Below are positions 18,041-27,576 of a DNA stretch of 57,062 nucleotides, one piece after another (the first letter of the stretch is position 1; the number at the start of each line of letters is the position of its first letter). Source of the stretch: Bacteroidaceae bacterium (GTDB taxonomy: Bacteria > Bacteroidota > Bacteroidia > Bacteroidales > Bacteroidaceae); NCBI GenBank assembly GCA_021443415.1, contig JABUTZ010000001.1, positions 36,000 to 93,061 on the forward strand. Reading direction: 5' to 3'. The notes under the pieces are model-generated. The model saw only the letters and a list, made by a program, of their open reading frames with translations, did no database searches and had not been told where the DNA came from. A program made the translations under genes and the position numbers.

Positions 18041-18958
18041 GTGAAAAAAACGCTGACCATAGGCGCTGTCGTGTTGGCGGTCGTGATGCTGGCGTTGGTG
18101 ACAAGGTACGCCCCCAACATTTTTGGTGGCAGACTCAACCTTACGCAGGAGCAGATAGACTCGCTACTGACGCGGCACGAGACTGTCTATGATGACAGCC
18201 ACGACAATAGGCAATGGAAGCGAATGGAAGACAGACCACTCGATGACGGGGTGGTCGAACGCGAGGTGAGCACTTTCCCCTTTGACCCCAACACAGCCGA
18301 CACGACTGCATTGCTCAGTCTTGGGTTCCAGCGTTGGATGATAAGAGGAATGCTCAAATATCGCGCTGCAGGCGGACGGTACAGGGAGGTGGACGACGTT
18401 AAGCGCATCCCGGGCATGACACCCGAACTGTTTGACCGCATAAGCAGTTACATAACTATTGATGAGAAGTTCAAACCATATGACCGAGCGACCCTCGATG
18501 CGGAGAGACAAGCCAAATACGCCAAAGAAGATAGCGTACTTAGTGCAGAACGGGTGACCAAACTGCCTGTAGGAGCGCGCATAGACATCAATACGGCAGA
18601 CAGTGCGTTGCTATGCCAAGTGCCAGGCATCGGTGCATGGCGAGCGCGGCAGATAATAAGAAGGAGAGAGGCGTTGGGCGGTTATATCTCTGTAAGTCAA
18701 CTGACAGAGATAGAGGATATTCCCGATAGTTGCCTGCAATGGTTTGATGTCAAGAACCCGCAGATACGACGCATCAATGTGAACAAAGCCACGCTGACGG
18801 CACTGAAAAGACATCCGTATATCGGTGCACTGCGTGCAGTGGCGATAGACAGATACAGACGGACGCGCGGCACGATACGTTCGATAGACGAACTGCGGTT
18901 CAGCAACGACTTCACAGAAGAGGACATCAAACGACTGCAAGACTACGTGGAATATTAG
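18041..18958 (+). CDS. Membrane-anchored helix-hairpin-helix protein (ComEA-like)
   Basis: A 305-residue protein with an N-terminal signal anchor (about residues 4-22) and two or three helix-hairpin-helix units. The first is around FDPNTADTTALLSLGF (about 84-130, RIPGM), the second and best around IDINTADSALLCQVPGIG (about 185-230), and a degenerate third begins INVNKATLTALKRHPYIG. HhH units bind DNA non-specifically, and ComEA-type proteins hold incoming DNA in the periplasm during natural transformation. The start is GTG, nine bases after valS. A DNA-uptake role is inference; these phylum-specific HhH proteins have little direct characterisation. Confidence 0.8.
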   Translation: MKKTLTIGAVVLAVVMLALVTRYAPNIFGGRLNLTQEQIDSLLTRHETVYDDSHDNRQWKRMEDRPLDDGVVEREVSTFPFDPNTADTTALLSLGFQRWMIRGMLKYRAAGGRYREVDDVKRIPGMTPELFDRISSYITIDEKFKPYDRATLDAERQAKYAKEDSVLSAERVTKLPVGARIDINTADSALLCQVPGIGAWRARQIIRRREALGGYISVSQLTEIEDIPDSCLQWFDVKNPQIRRINVNKATLTALKRHPYIGALRAVAIDRYRRTRGTIRSIDELRFSNDFTEEDIKRLQDYVEY

Positions 18959-18966
18959 CGACAGAC

Positions 18967-19902
18967 ATGAAAGCAGAACGCTATACATCAGCCAAGAGGC
19001 TTGAATGGGACGAGTTTGTGGAGCAATCCATCAACGGCACGTTCCTGTTCAAGCGCGGTTTCATGGACTACCACGCAGACCGTTTTGAGGACGCATCGCT
19101 GATGTTATACAACGACAAGCGTCTGTGCGCCGTCATGCCGTTCTCAAAGGAGGGAACGACGCTCTGTTCGCACGGAGGCCTTACGTATGGCGGACTGATA
19201 GTTGATGGGCGGACGACTGGTGAGGAGCAATTGGAGTGCTACGACGAACTGATACGAATGTGTAAGCAAGAGGGCATTACGCGGGTCATCATCAAACCCG
19301 TGCCACACATCTATGCCACACAAGGCTCTGAAATGCAAGCGTATGCCATGTTTCGGCATCAGTTTCAGCGCACAGCATGTGGCGTGAGCTCTACGGTAAA
19401 CTTGCGCTCGCCCCTACCCATGCAGACTTTGCGTAAACGAGGACGCAAGAAAGCAGAGGCATTGGGACTGAAGATAGGAAGCGGCACGGGGAATATGGCT
19501 GATTTCCACGCACTGCTAAGCGAAGTATTGCAGTCAAGGCACAACGTCATGCCTGTCCATACTCTCGACGAGATGCGACTGCTCACGGAGCGATTCCCGG
19601 AAAACATCCAGCTATACACCATCTTCGACAAAAGCGGACGAGTTCTTGCAGGAACGTGGCTTTTCATCACCAAAACGACCATCCACGCTCAGTATATCGC
19701 CGCAAGCGACGAGGGAACAAATTCCGGAGCATTGGACTTGTTGTTCGGCCATTTGATAGCGACCGGCCAATGCGACTATTTCGATTTTGGCATTTCGACA
19801 GAACATGGTGGAACGGTGCTCAACCATGGTCTCCTATTTCAAAAGGAAGGGTTCGGCGGACGCACAACGGTGTACGAAACCTGGGAGAAAACCATAGGAT
19901 AG
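18967..19902 (+). CDS. FemAB/GNAT-like acyltransferase-fold protein
   Basis: A 311-residue soluble protein that resembles the FemAB-like branch of the acyl-CoA N-acyltransferase fold. Visible cues are the N-terminal WDEFVEQSINGTFLFKRGFMDYH, the ITRVIIKPVPHIY segment, and the C-terminal core with GTWLFITKTTIHAQYIAAS followed by LFGHLIATGQCDYFDFGIS. FemAB proteins add amino acids to peptidoglycan or aminoacyl groups to small molecules; the Bacteroidetes subgroup has no assigned substrate. It sits eight bases after the HhH gene and 37 bases before a TonB-dependent receptor. The fold call is moderate and the function unknown. Confidence 0.65.
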   Translation: MKAERYTSAKRLEWDEFVEQSINGTFLFKRGFMDYHADRFEDASLMLYNDKRLCAVMPFSKEGTTLCSHGGLTYGGLIVDGRTTGEEQLECYDELIRMCKQEGITRVIIKPVPHIYATQGSEMQAYAMFRHQFQRTACGVSSTVNLRSPLPMQTLRKRGRKKAEALGLKIGSGTGNMADFHALLSEVLQSRHNVMPVHTLDEMRLLTERFPENIQLYTIFDKSGRVLAGTWLFITKTTIHAQYIAASDEGTNSGALDLLFGHLIATGQCDYFDFGISTEHGGTVLNHGLLFQKEGFGGRTTVYETWEKTIG

Positions 19903-19939
19903 GCAAGGAATACGCAAAATAACGGCGCGTAACAATAAT

Positions 19940-22345
19940 ATGACGCGCAAAAATACGTTTATTTTATGTATGAGACTATTTCTTACCGCCATCATATTAG
20001 CCATCACCACCCTTGCAGCCAGTGCTCAGGACTGCACACTGCGCGGCAAGGTGACCGATAATGAGGGACAGCCGTTGCCCCTTGCCACCGTGCGCATAGA
20101 AGGAACAGCCAGCGGAACGACCACGGGTATGGACGGCAAATACTCGTTCACGTTCGCCACCGCAGACACGGTGAAGGTGGTGTTTTCGCTGTTGGGCTTC
20201 CAGACAGAGAAACGCACCCTCCGCAAACCTACGGGAACGCAGAACATAACTCTACAGATGCGTCCTCTGACGATTGACATGGGCGAGGTGACCGTAAAGG
20301 AGACCACGCGGCAGATGGGAAGCACGCAGAAACTCGACATCGAACACACCAAGCGTATGCCCTCGACAACGGGCAATGCCGTGGAGGAGATGATAGCCAC
20401 CCAGGCGGGTGTCAGCACCCACAGCGAGCTATCGAGCCAGTACAACGTGCGTGGCGGCAATTTCGATGAGAATGTCGTTTATATCAACGGAGTGGAGATT
20501 TTCAAGCCTATGCTCATCTCATCGGGACAGCAGGAGGGACTGTCAATCATCAACCCCAACATGGTGGAAGACATCTCGTTCTCCGCAGGTGGTTTCGAGG
20601 CGAAATACGGCGACAAAATGTCGTCGGTGCTTGACATCACATACCGCCGACCGAAGAAATTTGAGGCTTCTGTGTCAGCCTCCTTGCTCGGTGCCGACGT
20701 TTATGTCGGAGCCAAGTTGGGCAAGTTCACCATGGGACACGGATTCAGATACAAATCCAACTCATACGTCGTGTCATCGTTGCAGGAGAAGGGCGAGTAC
20801 TCGCCTTCGTACATCGACTACCAGACCTATATGTCATGGTCGCCGACAGGACGTCTCACATTCGATTTCATCGGTCATATCTCACGCAACGCATTCAACT
20901 TCATTCCTTCGAACCGTGAGACAAACTTCGGCACGATGGAAGAAGCCAAGGCCTTTGTCGTGTATTTCGACGGTGAGGAGCATGACCAGTTCCGCACTTT
21001 GTTCGGCACATTGCAAGGCAAGTATAGGTTTACGGACAAGAACGACCTCGCTCTGCTCTTCTCCGCCTATTCTTCATACGAACGCGAGACCTACGACATA
21101 TCGGGCGAATACTGGCTCGATGACACGAAGACGAGCAGCCAGCTGGGTGTGGGCAAATATCTGACTCACGCCCGCAACCAGATAGAGACCGACGTGATAA
21201 GCGTGGGGGCGAGATACAACCACCGCGTGGGAGCGCACAATTTTCTGGCAGGTGTGACATGGAAGCGCGAGCGCAACTACGAAAACACCCGCGAGTGGGA
21301 GCGCCGTGACTCGGCGGGATACAACAAGCCTGCCTTCGCCGACCATCTGGAGATGGTTTACAACATGAAGTCAAAGGCGGACATCGTCAGCAACCGATGG
21401 GAAATGTTCGTGCAGGACACATGGCGCACCGAGCGCAAGTCCGGCATCTGGTCGCTCTGCTACGGACTGAGGTTGGCGCATTGGTCGTGGAACAAGGAGA
21501 CACTCATATCGCCCAGGGTAACAGTTGGTTGGGTGCCTTCGTGGAACGAAAACTTCACCTTCCGTGCAGGAGCCGGCATCTACTATCAGGCTCCGTTCTA
21601 CAAGGAGTTGCGCGACACCGTCACAAGCGCGAACGGCAACACAAGCGTCGTGCTCAACCGCGACCTCAAGAGCACACGCTCAATACAGGTGGTGATAGGC
21701 GGCGACTACAAATTCAAACTCGGCAATCGTCCCTTCAAGTTCACAGTCGAGGGCTATTACAAGAACCTCTCAAACCTCAACACGTATACCGTTGACAACG
21801 TGAAGATATTCTATGCCGCCAACAACAATGCAAGCGGCTATGTGACAGGCATCGACTTCAAACTCTATGGCGAGTTCATCCCCGACCATTCGTCGTGGAT
21901 TACCTTCTCGCTCATGTCTGCCAAGCAGAAGCTCAACGGCACATGGTGCCCGCAGCCCACCGACCAGATTTACAATCTCAATGTCCATTTTACCGACTTC
22001 TTCCCGGGATCCACCCGCTGGCAGATGACCCTGAAAGGATGCATCGCCGGCGGACTGCCTTTCACCGCACCGCGCACAGGCATGGATAAGGTGAGCTTCC
22101 GTCCGTCTCCCTACCGCCGTGTGGATATCGGATTGAGCTACCGCCTCTTCAACAACGAGGACCGTCACAATCATAAGTGGCGCTGGATCAAAAATGTATG
22201 GCTTGGCCTGGACTGCTTCAACGTGTTCGGACTCAACAATGTGAGCAGTTACTATTGGGTGACGGACGTGAACGACAACCAGTATGCCGTGCCAAATTAT
22301 CTTACGGGCCGACAAATAAACGCTCGTTTTCTTGTAGAGTTCTGA
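19940..22345 (+). CDS. TonB-dependent outer-membrane receptor
   Basis: An 801-residue outer-membrane protein. After a signal peptide ending in AASAQ comes a carboxypeptidase-regulatory-like domain (about 31-110, LRGKVTDNEGQPLPLATVRI), a plug domain (about 115-235, with YNVRGGNFDENVVYING) and a beta barrel ending in the aromatic FLVEF. The in-frame ATG at 19970 gives a more standard signal peptide and may be the true start. No SusD partner lies downstream, so this is not a SusCD glycan pair; the ligand could be a metal complex, cofactor or peptide. It is separated from the next gene by a promoter. Confidence 0.9.
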   Translation: MTRKNTFILCMRLFLTAIILAITTLAASAQDCTLRGKVTDNEGQPLPLATVRIEGTASGTTTGMDGKYSFTFATADTVKVVFSLLGFQTEKRTLRKPTGTQNITLQMRPLTIDMGEVTVKETTRQMGSTQKLDIEHTKRMPSTTGNAVEEMIATQAGVSTHSELSSQYNVRGGNFDENVVYINGVEIFKPMLISSGQQEGLSIINPNMVEDISFSAGGFEAKYGDKMSSVLDITYRRPKKFEASVSASLLGADVYVGAKLGKFTMGHGFRYKSNSYVVSSLQEKGEYSPSYIDYQTYMSWSPTGRLTFDFIGHISRNAFNFIPSNRETNFGTMEEAKAFVVYFDGEEHDQFRTLFGTLQGKYRFTDKNDLALLFSAYSSYERETYDISGEYWLDDTKTSSQLGVGKYLTHARNQIETDVISVGARYNHRVGAHNFLAGVTWKRERNYENTREWERRDSAGYNKPAFADHLEMVYNMKSKADIVSNRWEMFVQDTWRTERKSGIWSLCYGLRLAHWSWNKETLISPRVTVGWVPSWNENFTFRAGAGIYYQAPFYKELRDTVTSANGNTSVVLNRDLKSTRSIQVVIGGDYKFKLGNRPFKFTVEGYYKNLSNLNTYTVDNVKIFYAANNNASGYVTGIDFKLYGEFIPDHSSWITFSLMSAKQKLNGTWCPQPTDQIYNLNVHFTDFFPGSTRWQMTLKGCIAGGLPFTAPRTGMDKVSFRPSPYRRVDIGLSYRLFNNEDRHNHKWRWIKNVWLGLDCFNVFGLNNVSSYYWVTDVNDNQYAVPNYLTGRQINARFLVEF

Positions 22346-22362
22346 AAACTTTTGTATCTTTG
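22331..22362 (+). promoter_or_regulatory. mce promoter, TTG-N20-TATCTTTG
   Basis: TTG at 22332-22334 and TATCTTTGC from 22355 are spaced by 20 bases, matching the Bacteroidetes consensus. The -7 ends 42 bases before the mce ATG and begins ten bases after the receptor stop. Confidence 0.65.
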
Positions 22363-22404
22363 CATAGACATAAACAACTAACAACTTTAAACACATAAAT
22401 CATT

Positions 22405-22809
22405 ATGAAGATTTCACACATTGAGCACCTCGGTATCGCCGTGGAAAGCATTGAGGCAGCACTGCCCTACTTCACGGAAGTTCTTGGTCTGGAGCATTAT
22501 GCCACTGAGGAGGTAGCCGACCAGAAAGTTAAGACAGCGTTCCTGCGCTGCGGAGAAGTCAAGCTCGAGCTGCTCGAGGGAACAAGCCCCGAGAGTTCTA
22601 TCACCAAGTGGCTGGAGAAAGGCAACAAGGGTGTTCACCACGTAGCCTTCTGCGTAGAGGACGGCGTGAAGGAAGCCCTCGTAGAGGTTGAAGGCAAGGG
22701 CGTACGCCTGATTGACGCCGCTCCCCGCCTTGGCGCCGAGCAGCTGAACATCGCTTTCCTGCATCCGAAGAGCACATGCGGCGTGCTGACCGAGTTGTGT
22801 GAGCACTAA
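22405..22809 (+). CDS. mce: Methylmalonyl-CoA epimerase
   Basis: Interconverts (R)- and (S)-methylmalonyl-CoA in the succinate-propionate pathway. The 134-residue glyoxalase-fold protein has metal-ligand candidates H8 in IEHLGIAV, the GVHHVAF histidine and the C-terminal Glu in VLTELCEH. Length is normal. In many Bacteroidales it is followed by the methylmalonyl-CoA decarboxylase genes; here a terminator and a GH20 gene follow instead, so it is monocistronic. Confidence 0.93.
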   Translation: MKISHIEHLGIAVESIEAALPYFTEVLGLEHYATEEVADQKVKTAFLRCGEVKLELLEGTSPESSITKWLEKGNKGVHHVAFCVEDGVKEALVEVEGKGVRLIDAAPRLGAEQLNIAFLHPKSTCGVLTELCEH

Positions 22810-22827
22810 TCCCACACCTTTTCAAAT

Positions 22828-22857
22828 AGGGGCGACCCATTGTGGCCGCCCCTTTTC
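22828..22857 (+). terminator. Intrinsic terminator after mce
   Basis: The arms AGGGGCG (22828-22834) and CGCCCCT (22847-22853) pair perfectly, with two inner G-C pairs beyond a one-base mismatch, and are followed by TTTTC. It lies 19 bases past the mce stop. Confidence 0.85.
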
Positions 22858-22883
22858 ATATCCTAACCTAAAACCAACCAAAA

Positions 22884-24917
22884 ATGAAAAAGATATTTCT
22901 CACTCTGGCTCTTGCCATGCCACTGATGGCCATAGCACAGACGCCGGCAACTGAACCCGTCTGCGTACCCGAGGTAGCCACGTGGACAAAGGCAGACGGC
23001 TACACCGACATCTCGGGACGCGTGATATTCAAGAACAAGGCACTGCGCAGTGTTGCCGAGCAACTGGCGAATGACCTACGCCTCATCGGCTTTGACGGAC
23101 AGGTAGCCACGGGCTCAGCCAAGGCAGGTGACATCGTTCTCAACCTCAAGGCAGACAAGAAGGCCAAGGCTGAGTCATACAAGATTGAGACAGGAAAAAC
23201 CGTGAATGTCACAGCCGCAAGCGTTGAGGGTGTGCGCTGGGCTACACAGACCTTGCTGCAGCAACTGCCCAACTGTGATGCCAGCCTTCTGCAAGGCACC
23301 ATCGAGGATGCACCGCAATATCCCCTGCGCGGCTTCATGATTGACTGCGGACGCAAGTTTTTCCCCATCAGCTATCTGAAGCAGTTGGTGCGCGACATGG
23401 CGTACTACAAGATGAACTGCCTGCAGATTCACCTCAACGACAATGGTTTCAACTATTGGTTCGGCGACGACTGGAACAAGACACAGCAGGCATTCCGCAT
23501 GGAGAGCGACTATTTCCCTGGACTGACCGCCAAGGACGGTCACTACACCAAGCAGGAAATGCGCGACCTGATACACTATGCCAATAATCTCGGCGTGGAG
23601 ATTATCCCCGAGATAGACGTGCCCGCTCACGCACTGGCGTTCACGCGCTTCCGTCCGTCGCTTGCAAAGCCTGAGTTCGGCATGGACCATCTGGACATCA
23701 CCGACCCCAAGGTGGTGGCGTTCATCGACAGCGTGTTCACGGAGTACATCTCAGGACCCGATCCCGTGTTCTGCTGCAAGCGCGTGCACATCGGCACCGA
23801 CGAGTTCAACAACAAGAAGCCCGAGTACCGTGAAGCTTTCCGCTCACTGACCGACCACCTCATCCGCCTCGTGGAGCAGTACGGCAAGCAAGCCGTGTGC
23901 TGGGGGTCGCTCTCGCATGCCTACGGAGAGACTCCCGTCAAGGTGGACAATGTCGTGATGAGCATGTGGAGCAATGGCTTTGCCAAGCCAAAGGACATGA
24001 AGGAGGCAGGTTACAAGATGATTAGCATTCCCGACGGATATGTATATATTGTTCCTGCCGCCGGCTATTACTACGACTATCTCAACTGCGAGTGGCTGTA
24101 TAACAGTTGGACACCCGCCAATATCGGTGGCACCCAGTTTGACGAATGCGATCCTTCTATTGTCGGTGGCATGTATGCCGTCTGGAACGACCATCCGGGC
24201 AACGGCATCACCGTGCAGGACGTTCACGACCGCTTGTTCAGTGCCATGCCCACGATGGCAGCCAAGTGCTGGAGCGGTGCTACGGCAAAGGCAGATTGGA
24301 CTAAGTTCCAGGCTAATAGCGCAAGTGTGGGCGAAGCCCCTGGCATCGACGCTATGGGACACATGGTTGGTCATATAGAGGCAAAGGAAGTTAAGGCAGG
24401 CACGGATCGCTTCGTGCAGAGCGTCTATGAGCCGTTCAAAGGCGAGAATATCGACTGCGTGGTTGACAGAGGTTATCCATACGAGGTGACCTTCACCGTC
24501 GATTGCAAGCCTGAGCATAAGGGCGCAGTGCTCCTCTCTTCGCCTCATGCCAACTTCTACCTCTCCGACCCTCTGCAGGGCAAGGTCGGTTTCGAGCACG
24601 AAGGCTATGTGCATCAGTTCAACTACCGTCTGCCCAAAGAAGGAACCGTGACACTGACCGTCAAGGGTGACAACAACTCCACCACCCTGTTTGTGAACGG
24701 CAAGCAGCAGAGCCGCCTCGAGCGCGAGACACTGCACGTGCTGAACAGCAACCCGCGTAGCCATGTGCAGACACTGCCTGGCAGCAACGCTATCGTTGCC
24801 GATGCCACCGTTTCGGTGAAGAGGATGTACTACATGCACACTCTCTTCTTCCCGCTTGCGAAGACGGGTTCGTTCAACAGTACTGTTAGAGACTTCAAAC
24901 TCAAGGGAGGCAAATGA
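22884..24917 (+). CDS. Beta-N-acetylhexosaminidase (GH20), exported
   Basis: A 677-residue exported GH20 enzyme that removes terminal beta-linked GlcNAc or GalNAc. It has a signal peptide (MKKIFLTLALAMPLMAIAQ), an N-terminal GH20b-type domain (about 25-140), and the catalytic barrel starting at PLRGFMIDCGRKF. The HIGTDEF motif carries the paired catalytic residues D306 and E307. A C-terminal LamG-like beta-sandwich (about 500-675) may bind sugar. Paired with the sialidases at the start of the window it would act after sialic acid has been removed, though it is 17 kb away. Its stop overlaps the next ATG by four bases. Confidence 0.93.
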   Translation: MKKIFLTLALAMPLMAIAQTPATEPVCVPEVATWTKADGYTDISGRVIFKNKALRSVAEQLANDLRLIGFDGQVATGSAKAGDIVLNLKADKKAKAESYKIETGKTVNVTAASVEGVRWATQTLLQQLPNCDASLLQGTIEDAPQYPLRGFMIDCGRKFFPISYLKQLVRDMAYYKMNCLQIHLNDNGFNYWFGDDWNKTQQAFRMESDYFPGLTAKDGHYTKQEMRDLIHYANNLGVEIIPEIDVPAHALAFTRFRPSLAKPEFGMDHLDITDPKVVAFIDSVFTEYISGPDPVFCCKRVHIGTDEFNNKKPEYREAFRSLTDHLIRLVEQYGKQAVCWGSLSHAYGETPVKVDNVVMSMWSNGFAKPKDMKEAGYKMISIPDGYVYIVPAAGYYYDYLNCEWLYNSWTPANIGGTQFDECDPSIVGGMYAVWNDHPGNGITVQDVHDRLFSAMPTMAAKCWSGATAKADWTKFQANSASVGEAPGIDAMGHMVGHIEAKEVKAGTDRFVQSVYEPFKGENIDCVVDRGYPYEVTFTVDCKPEHKGAVLLSSPHANFYLSDPLQGKVGFEHEGYVHQFNYRLPKEGTVTLTVKGDNNSTTLFVNGKQQSRLERETLHVLNSNPRSHVQTLPGSNAIVADATVSVKRMYYMHTLFFPLAKTGSFNSTVRDFKLKGGK

Positions 24918-25672
24918 AAATCACCCTTTTGGGAACAGCAACAAGCACAGGTGTGCCCGTAGTGGGTTGCACCTGTGCCGTTTGCACCAGCACCGACCCG
25001 CGTGACACCCGACTGCGCTGTTCGGCTATGATAGAGACCGAACAGACACGCATCCTGATTGACTGCGGTCCCGACTTCCGCCAGCAGATGCTCAAGGTGC
25101 CGTTCCGCCACATCGATGCCATCTTCTTCACGCATGAGCATGCCGACCACGTGGGTGGCATCGATGACCTGCGCCCATATTCCGTCTTCGGTGACGTGAC
25201 GCTCTATGCCGACGATCTATGCGCCACGCACCTTGAAGAGAGGCTGCCATACTGCCTGAAGAAAAACACCTATCCGGGTGTACCGCAGTTGGAGATGCGC
25301 CGTATCGCAGCGCACGAAACCGTCGAGGTGAAAGATCTGCGCATCACAGCCATACCTGTCTTGCACGGCACGTTGCCCATCCTTGGCTATCGAATAAACG
25401 ATTTCGTGTACATCACCGACATGTCGGGGATTGAGGAAACCGAGTTCGCACAGATGAATGGTGTGAAGACAGCAGTCATCAACGCCCTGCGCCATAAGCC
25501 GCACCCCACGCACAACACCGTGGATCAAGCCATCGCCTTCGCCCGCAAGGCCGAATTTGAAAATGTCTATTTCACACATATAGCAGATAAGATGGGACTG
25601 CACGCAGAGGTTGACGCGACACTGCCAAGCGGCTTCCACCTCGGCTATGACATGCTGGAGATTGAGGTCTGA
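24914..25672 (+). CDS. Metallo-beta-lactamase-fold hydrolase (PhnP-like)
   Basis: A 252-residue metal-dependent hydrolase of the PhnP/RNase Z-like branch. The LLGTATSTGVPVVGC opening is followed by a CxxC pair (GCTCAVC) and the metal-binding motif THEHADH (about 75-81). Later ligands are the histidines in IPVLHGTLP, the Asp in YITDMSG and the His in YFTHIADKMG. PhnP-type enzymes hydrolyse cyclic phosphodiesters; the physiological substrate in this phylum is not established. It is translationally coupled to the GH20 gene by an ATGA overlap, but a functional link is not obvious. Confidence 0.87.
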   Translation: MKITLLGTATSTGVPVVGCTCAVCTSTDPRDTRLRCSAMIETEQTRILIDCGPDFRQQMLKVPFRHIDAIFFTHEHADHVGGIDDLRPYSVFGDVTLYADDLCATHLEERLPYCLKKNTYPGVPQLEMRRIAAHETVEVKDLRITAIPVLHGTLPILGYRINDFVYITDMSGIEETEFAQMNGVKTAVINALRHKPHPTHNTVDQAIAFARKAEFENVYFTHIADKMGLHAEVDATLPSGFHLGYDMLEIEV

Positions 25673-25710
25673 AGGAGCGCCAATGATTATTTTCCTAACA
25701 ACTGAAAACT

Positions 25711-27552
25711 ATGCTGACAACTCTAAAGCGATACTTTGGCTACGATACTTTTCGTCCTCTGCAAGAGGATATTATAAGTCACATACTGGCTGGTGGCAGT
25801 TGCATGGTACTGATGCCCACAGGTGGCGGAAAGAGCCTGTGCTACCAGTTGCCGGCGATGATGATGCCCGGTACCACCATAGTCGTTTCACCCCTCATCT
25901 CACTGATGAAGGACCAGGTGGAGCAACTCGCGGCCGCGGGCATTCCAGCCGCCGCTCTCAACAGTTCCCAGTCAGACGCTGAGTCGTACCGCATACGCAC
26001 GATGTGTCACGAAGGCAAAATCAAACTCCTCTATATGTCGCCAGAGCGACTGATGATGGAGTTGGACTATCTCATCCACGACATCACCGTGTCGGCATTC
26101 GCTATCGATGAGGCTCACTGCATATCGCAATGGGGACACGACTTCCGCGAGGAATACTGCCAGCTTGGAGAGTTGGACAAACGCTACCCTACCACCCCCA
26201 TCATCGCCCTTACAGCCACGGCGGACAAGCTGACCAGACAGGACATTGTGACGCAGTTGTTCGGCGAGGAGCCACGCAGTAACTTCCGGCGGTTCGTCAC
26301 CTCGTTCGACCGTCCCAACCTGTCGTTCACCGTCCAGAAAGCGTCAACGACTCAAAACCGTCATAGTTCCATCCTGCGTTTCATCGGTTCGCACAAGGAC
26401 GAGTGCGGCATCATCTACTGCATCAGCCGCAAGGAGACCGAGAAGACAGCCGACTTCCTGCGCGAGCACGACATAGCCTGCACCATCTACCATGCAGGAC
26501 TGACCGCCGCCGAACGCGACAAGGCACAGAACGACTTCATCAACGACCGCGTTCAGGTCGTTTGCGCCACAATAGCTTTTGGCATGGGCATCAACAAGAG
26601 CAATGTCCGATGGGTGATACACAACAACATGCCCAAAAGCATAGAGTCATTCTATCAGGAGGTGGGGCGCGCGGGACGCGACGGTCTGCCAAGCGACACA
26701 CTGCTGTTCTACAGTTATAGCGACATGATCACTCTCGAGCGCTTCGCATCGGAGAGCGGGCAGAAGGACATCAACCTAAAACGGTTGCACTGCATGCGCG
26801 ACTATGCCGAGAGCACCGTGTGCCGCCGCCGCATTCTGCTCAACTATTTCGGCGAACCCGACGGTCGCGACTGTTGCAACTGCGATGTGTGCTGGAATCC
26901 ACCCAAGCGCATAGACGGAACAAAACTGGTCCAGATGGCATTGAGTGCCATCAAGCGCACAGGCGAGCGCATTGCCATGGGCAACTGCATCGAAATTCTG
27001 AGGGGGATGAGTTCCAACGTGATAAAGAAATGGCATTGGGATGCATTGCCCACATTCGGTGTGGGGCGCGAGACAACGACAGACGACTGGCGCGACTACA
27101 TCATGCAGATGATTCACTACGGTTTCCTGGAGGTAGCCTATGACAACAACTCGCATCTCCACATCACCGATTTGGGCAATGAGGTGCTTTACGGCAAACA
27201 AACGGTGCAACTGGCACAGCCCAACCATGACGTGGTGGAGAAAAAGAAGGCCAAGCGCAGGGGAAGCAGCGCGACACGCGACATTCCCGCGATGTTCCAG
27301 GACGACCCGGCCGTAAAGCCGTACGCCGACCCCGCCTTGCTGCAGCTATTGCGCGAGTTGCGAAAGAGTCTGGCACAGGCACAGGGTTTCCCCGCATATA
27401 TCATCATGAGCGACAAGACATTGGAGAACATCGCCATCGACCGTCCGACCACCATCGAAGCCTTCGGACGTGTGTCCGGCATCGGTGAGTACAAGCAGCA
27501 GAAATACGGCAGGGACTTTGTCGATGTCATACGGAGATACATCGGCAAGTGA
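25711..27552 (+). CDS. recQ: ATP-dependent DNA helicase RecQ
   Basis: A 3'-5' DNA helicase for recombination and fork repair. Walker A is PTGGGKS with K41, Walker B is DEAH (133-136), and motif VI is in the QEVGRAGRDG block. The RecQ zinc-binding cysteines lie in VCRRRILLNYFG...RDCCNCDVC, then the winged-helix domain and an HRDC domain (about 535-613, ALLQLLRELRKSLAQAQG). The 613-residue length is typical. It starts a cluster with ispE 24 bases downstream. Confidence 0.95.
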   Translation: MLTTLKRYFGYDTFRPLQEDIISHILAGGSCMVLMPTGGGKSLCYQLPAMMMPGTTIVVSPLISLMKDQVEQLAAAGIPAAALNSSQSDAESYRIRTMCHEGKIKLLYMSPERLMMELDYLIHDITVSAFAIDEAHCISQWGHDFREEYCQLGELDKRYPTTPIIALTATADKLTRQDIVTQLFGEEPRSNFRRFVTSFDRPNLSFTVQKASTTQNRHSSILRFIGSHKDECGIIYCISRKETEKTADFLREHDIACTIYHAGLTAAERDKAQNDFINDRVQVVCATIAFGMGINKSNVRWVIHNNMPKSIESFYQEVGRAGRDGLPSDTLLFYSYSDMITLERFASESGQKDINLKRLHCMRDYAESTVCRRRILLNYFGEPDGRDCCNCDVCWNPPKRIDGTKLVQMALSAIKRTGERIAMGNCIEILRGMSSNVIKKWHWDALPTFGVGRETTTDDWRDYIMQMIHYGFLEVAYDNNSHLHITDLGNEVLYGKQTVQLAQPNHDVVEKKKAKRRGSSATRDIPAMFQDDPAVKPYADPALLQLLRELRKSLAQAQGFPAYIIMSDKTLENIAIDRPTTIEAFGRVSGIGEYKQQKYGRDFVDVIRRYIGK

Positions 27553-27576
27553 CAAAATACCAACACACACCAAGAC

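Noticed and set aside
19940-22345. SusC of a polysaccharide utilisation locus
   Set aside because: No SusD-like gene follows, and the neighbours are housekeeping genes; only a generic TonB-dependent receptor is supported.
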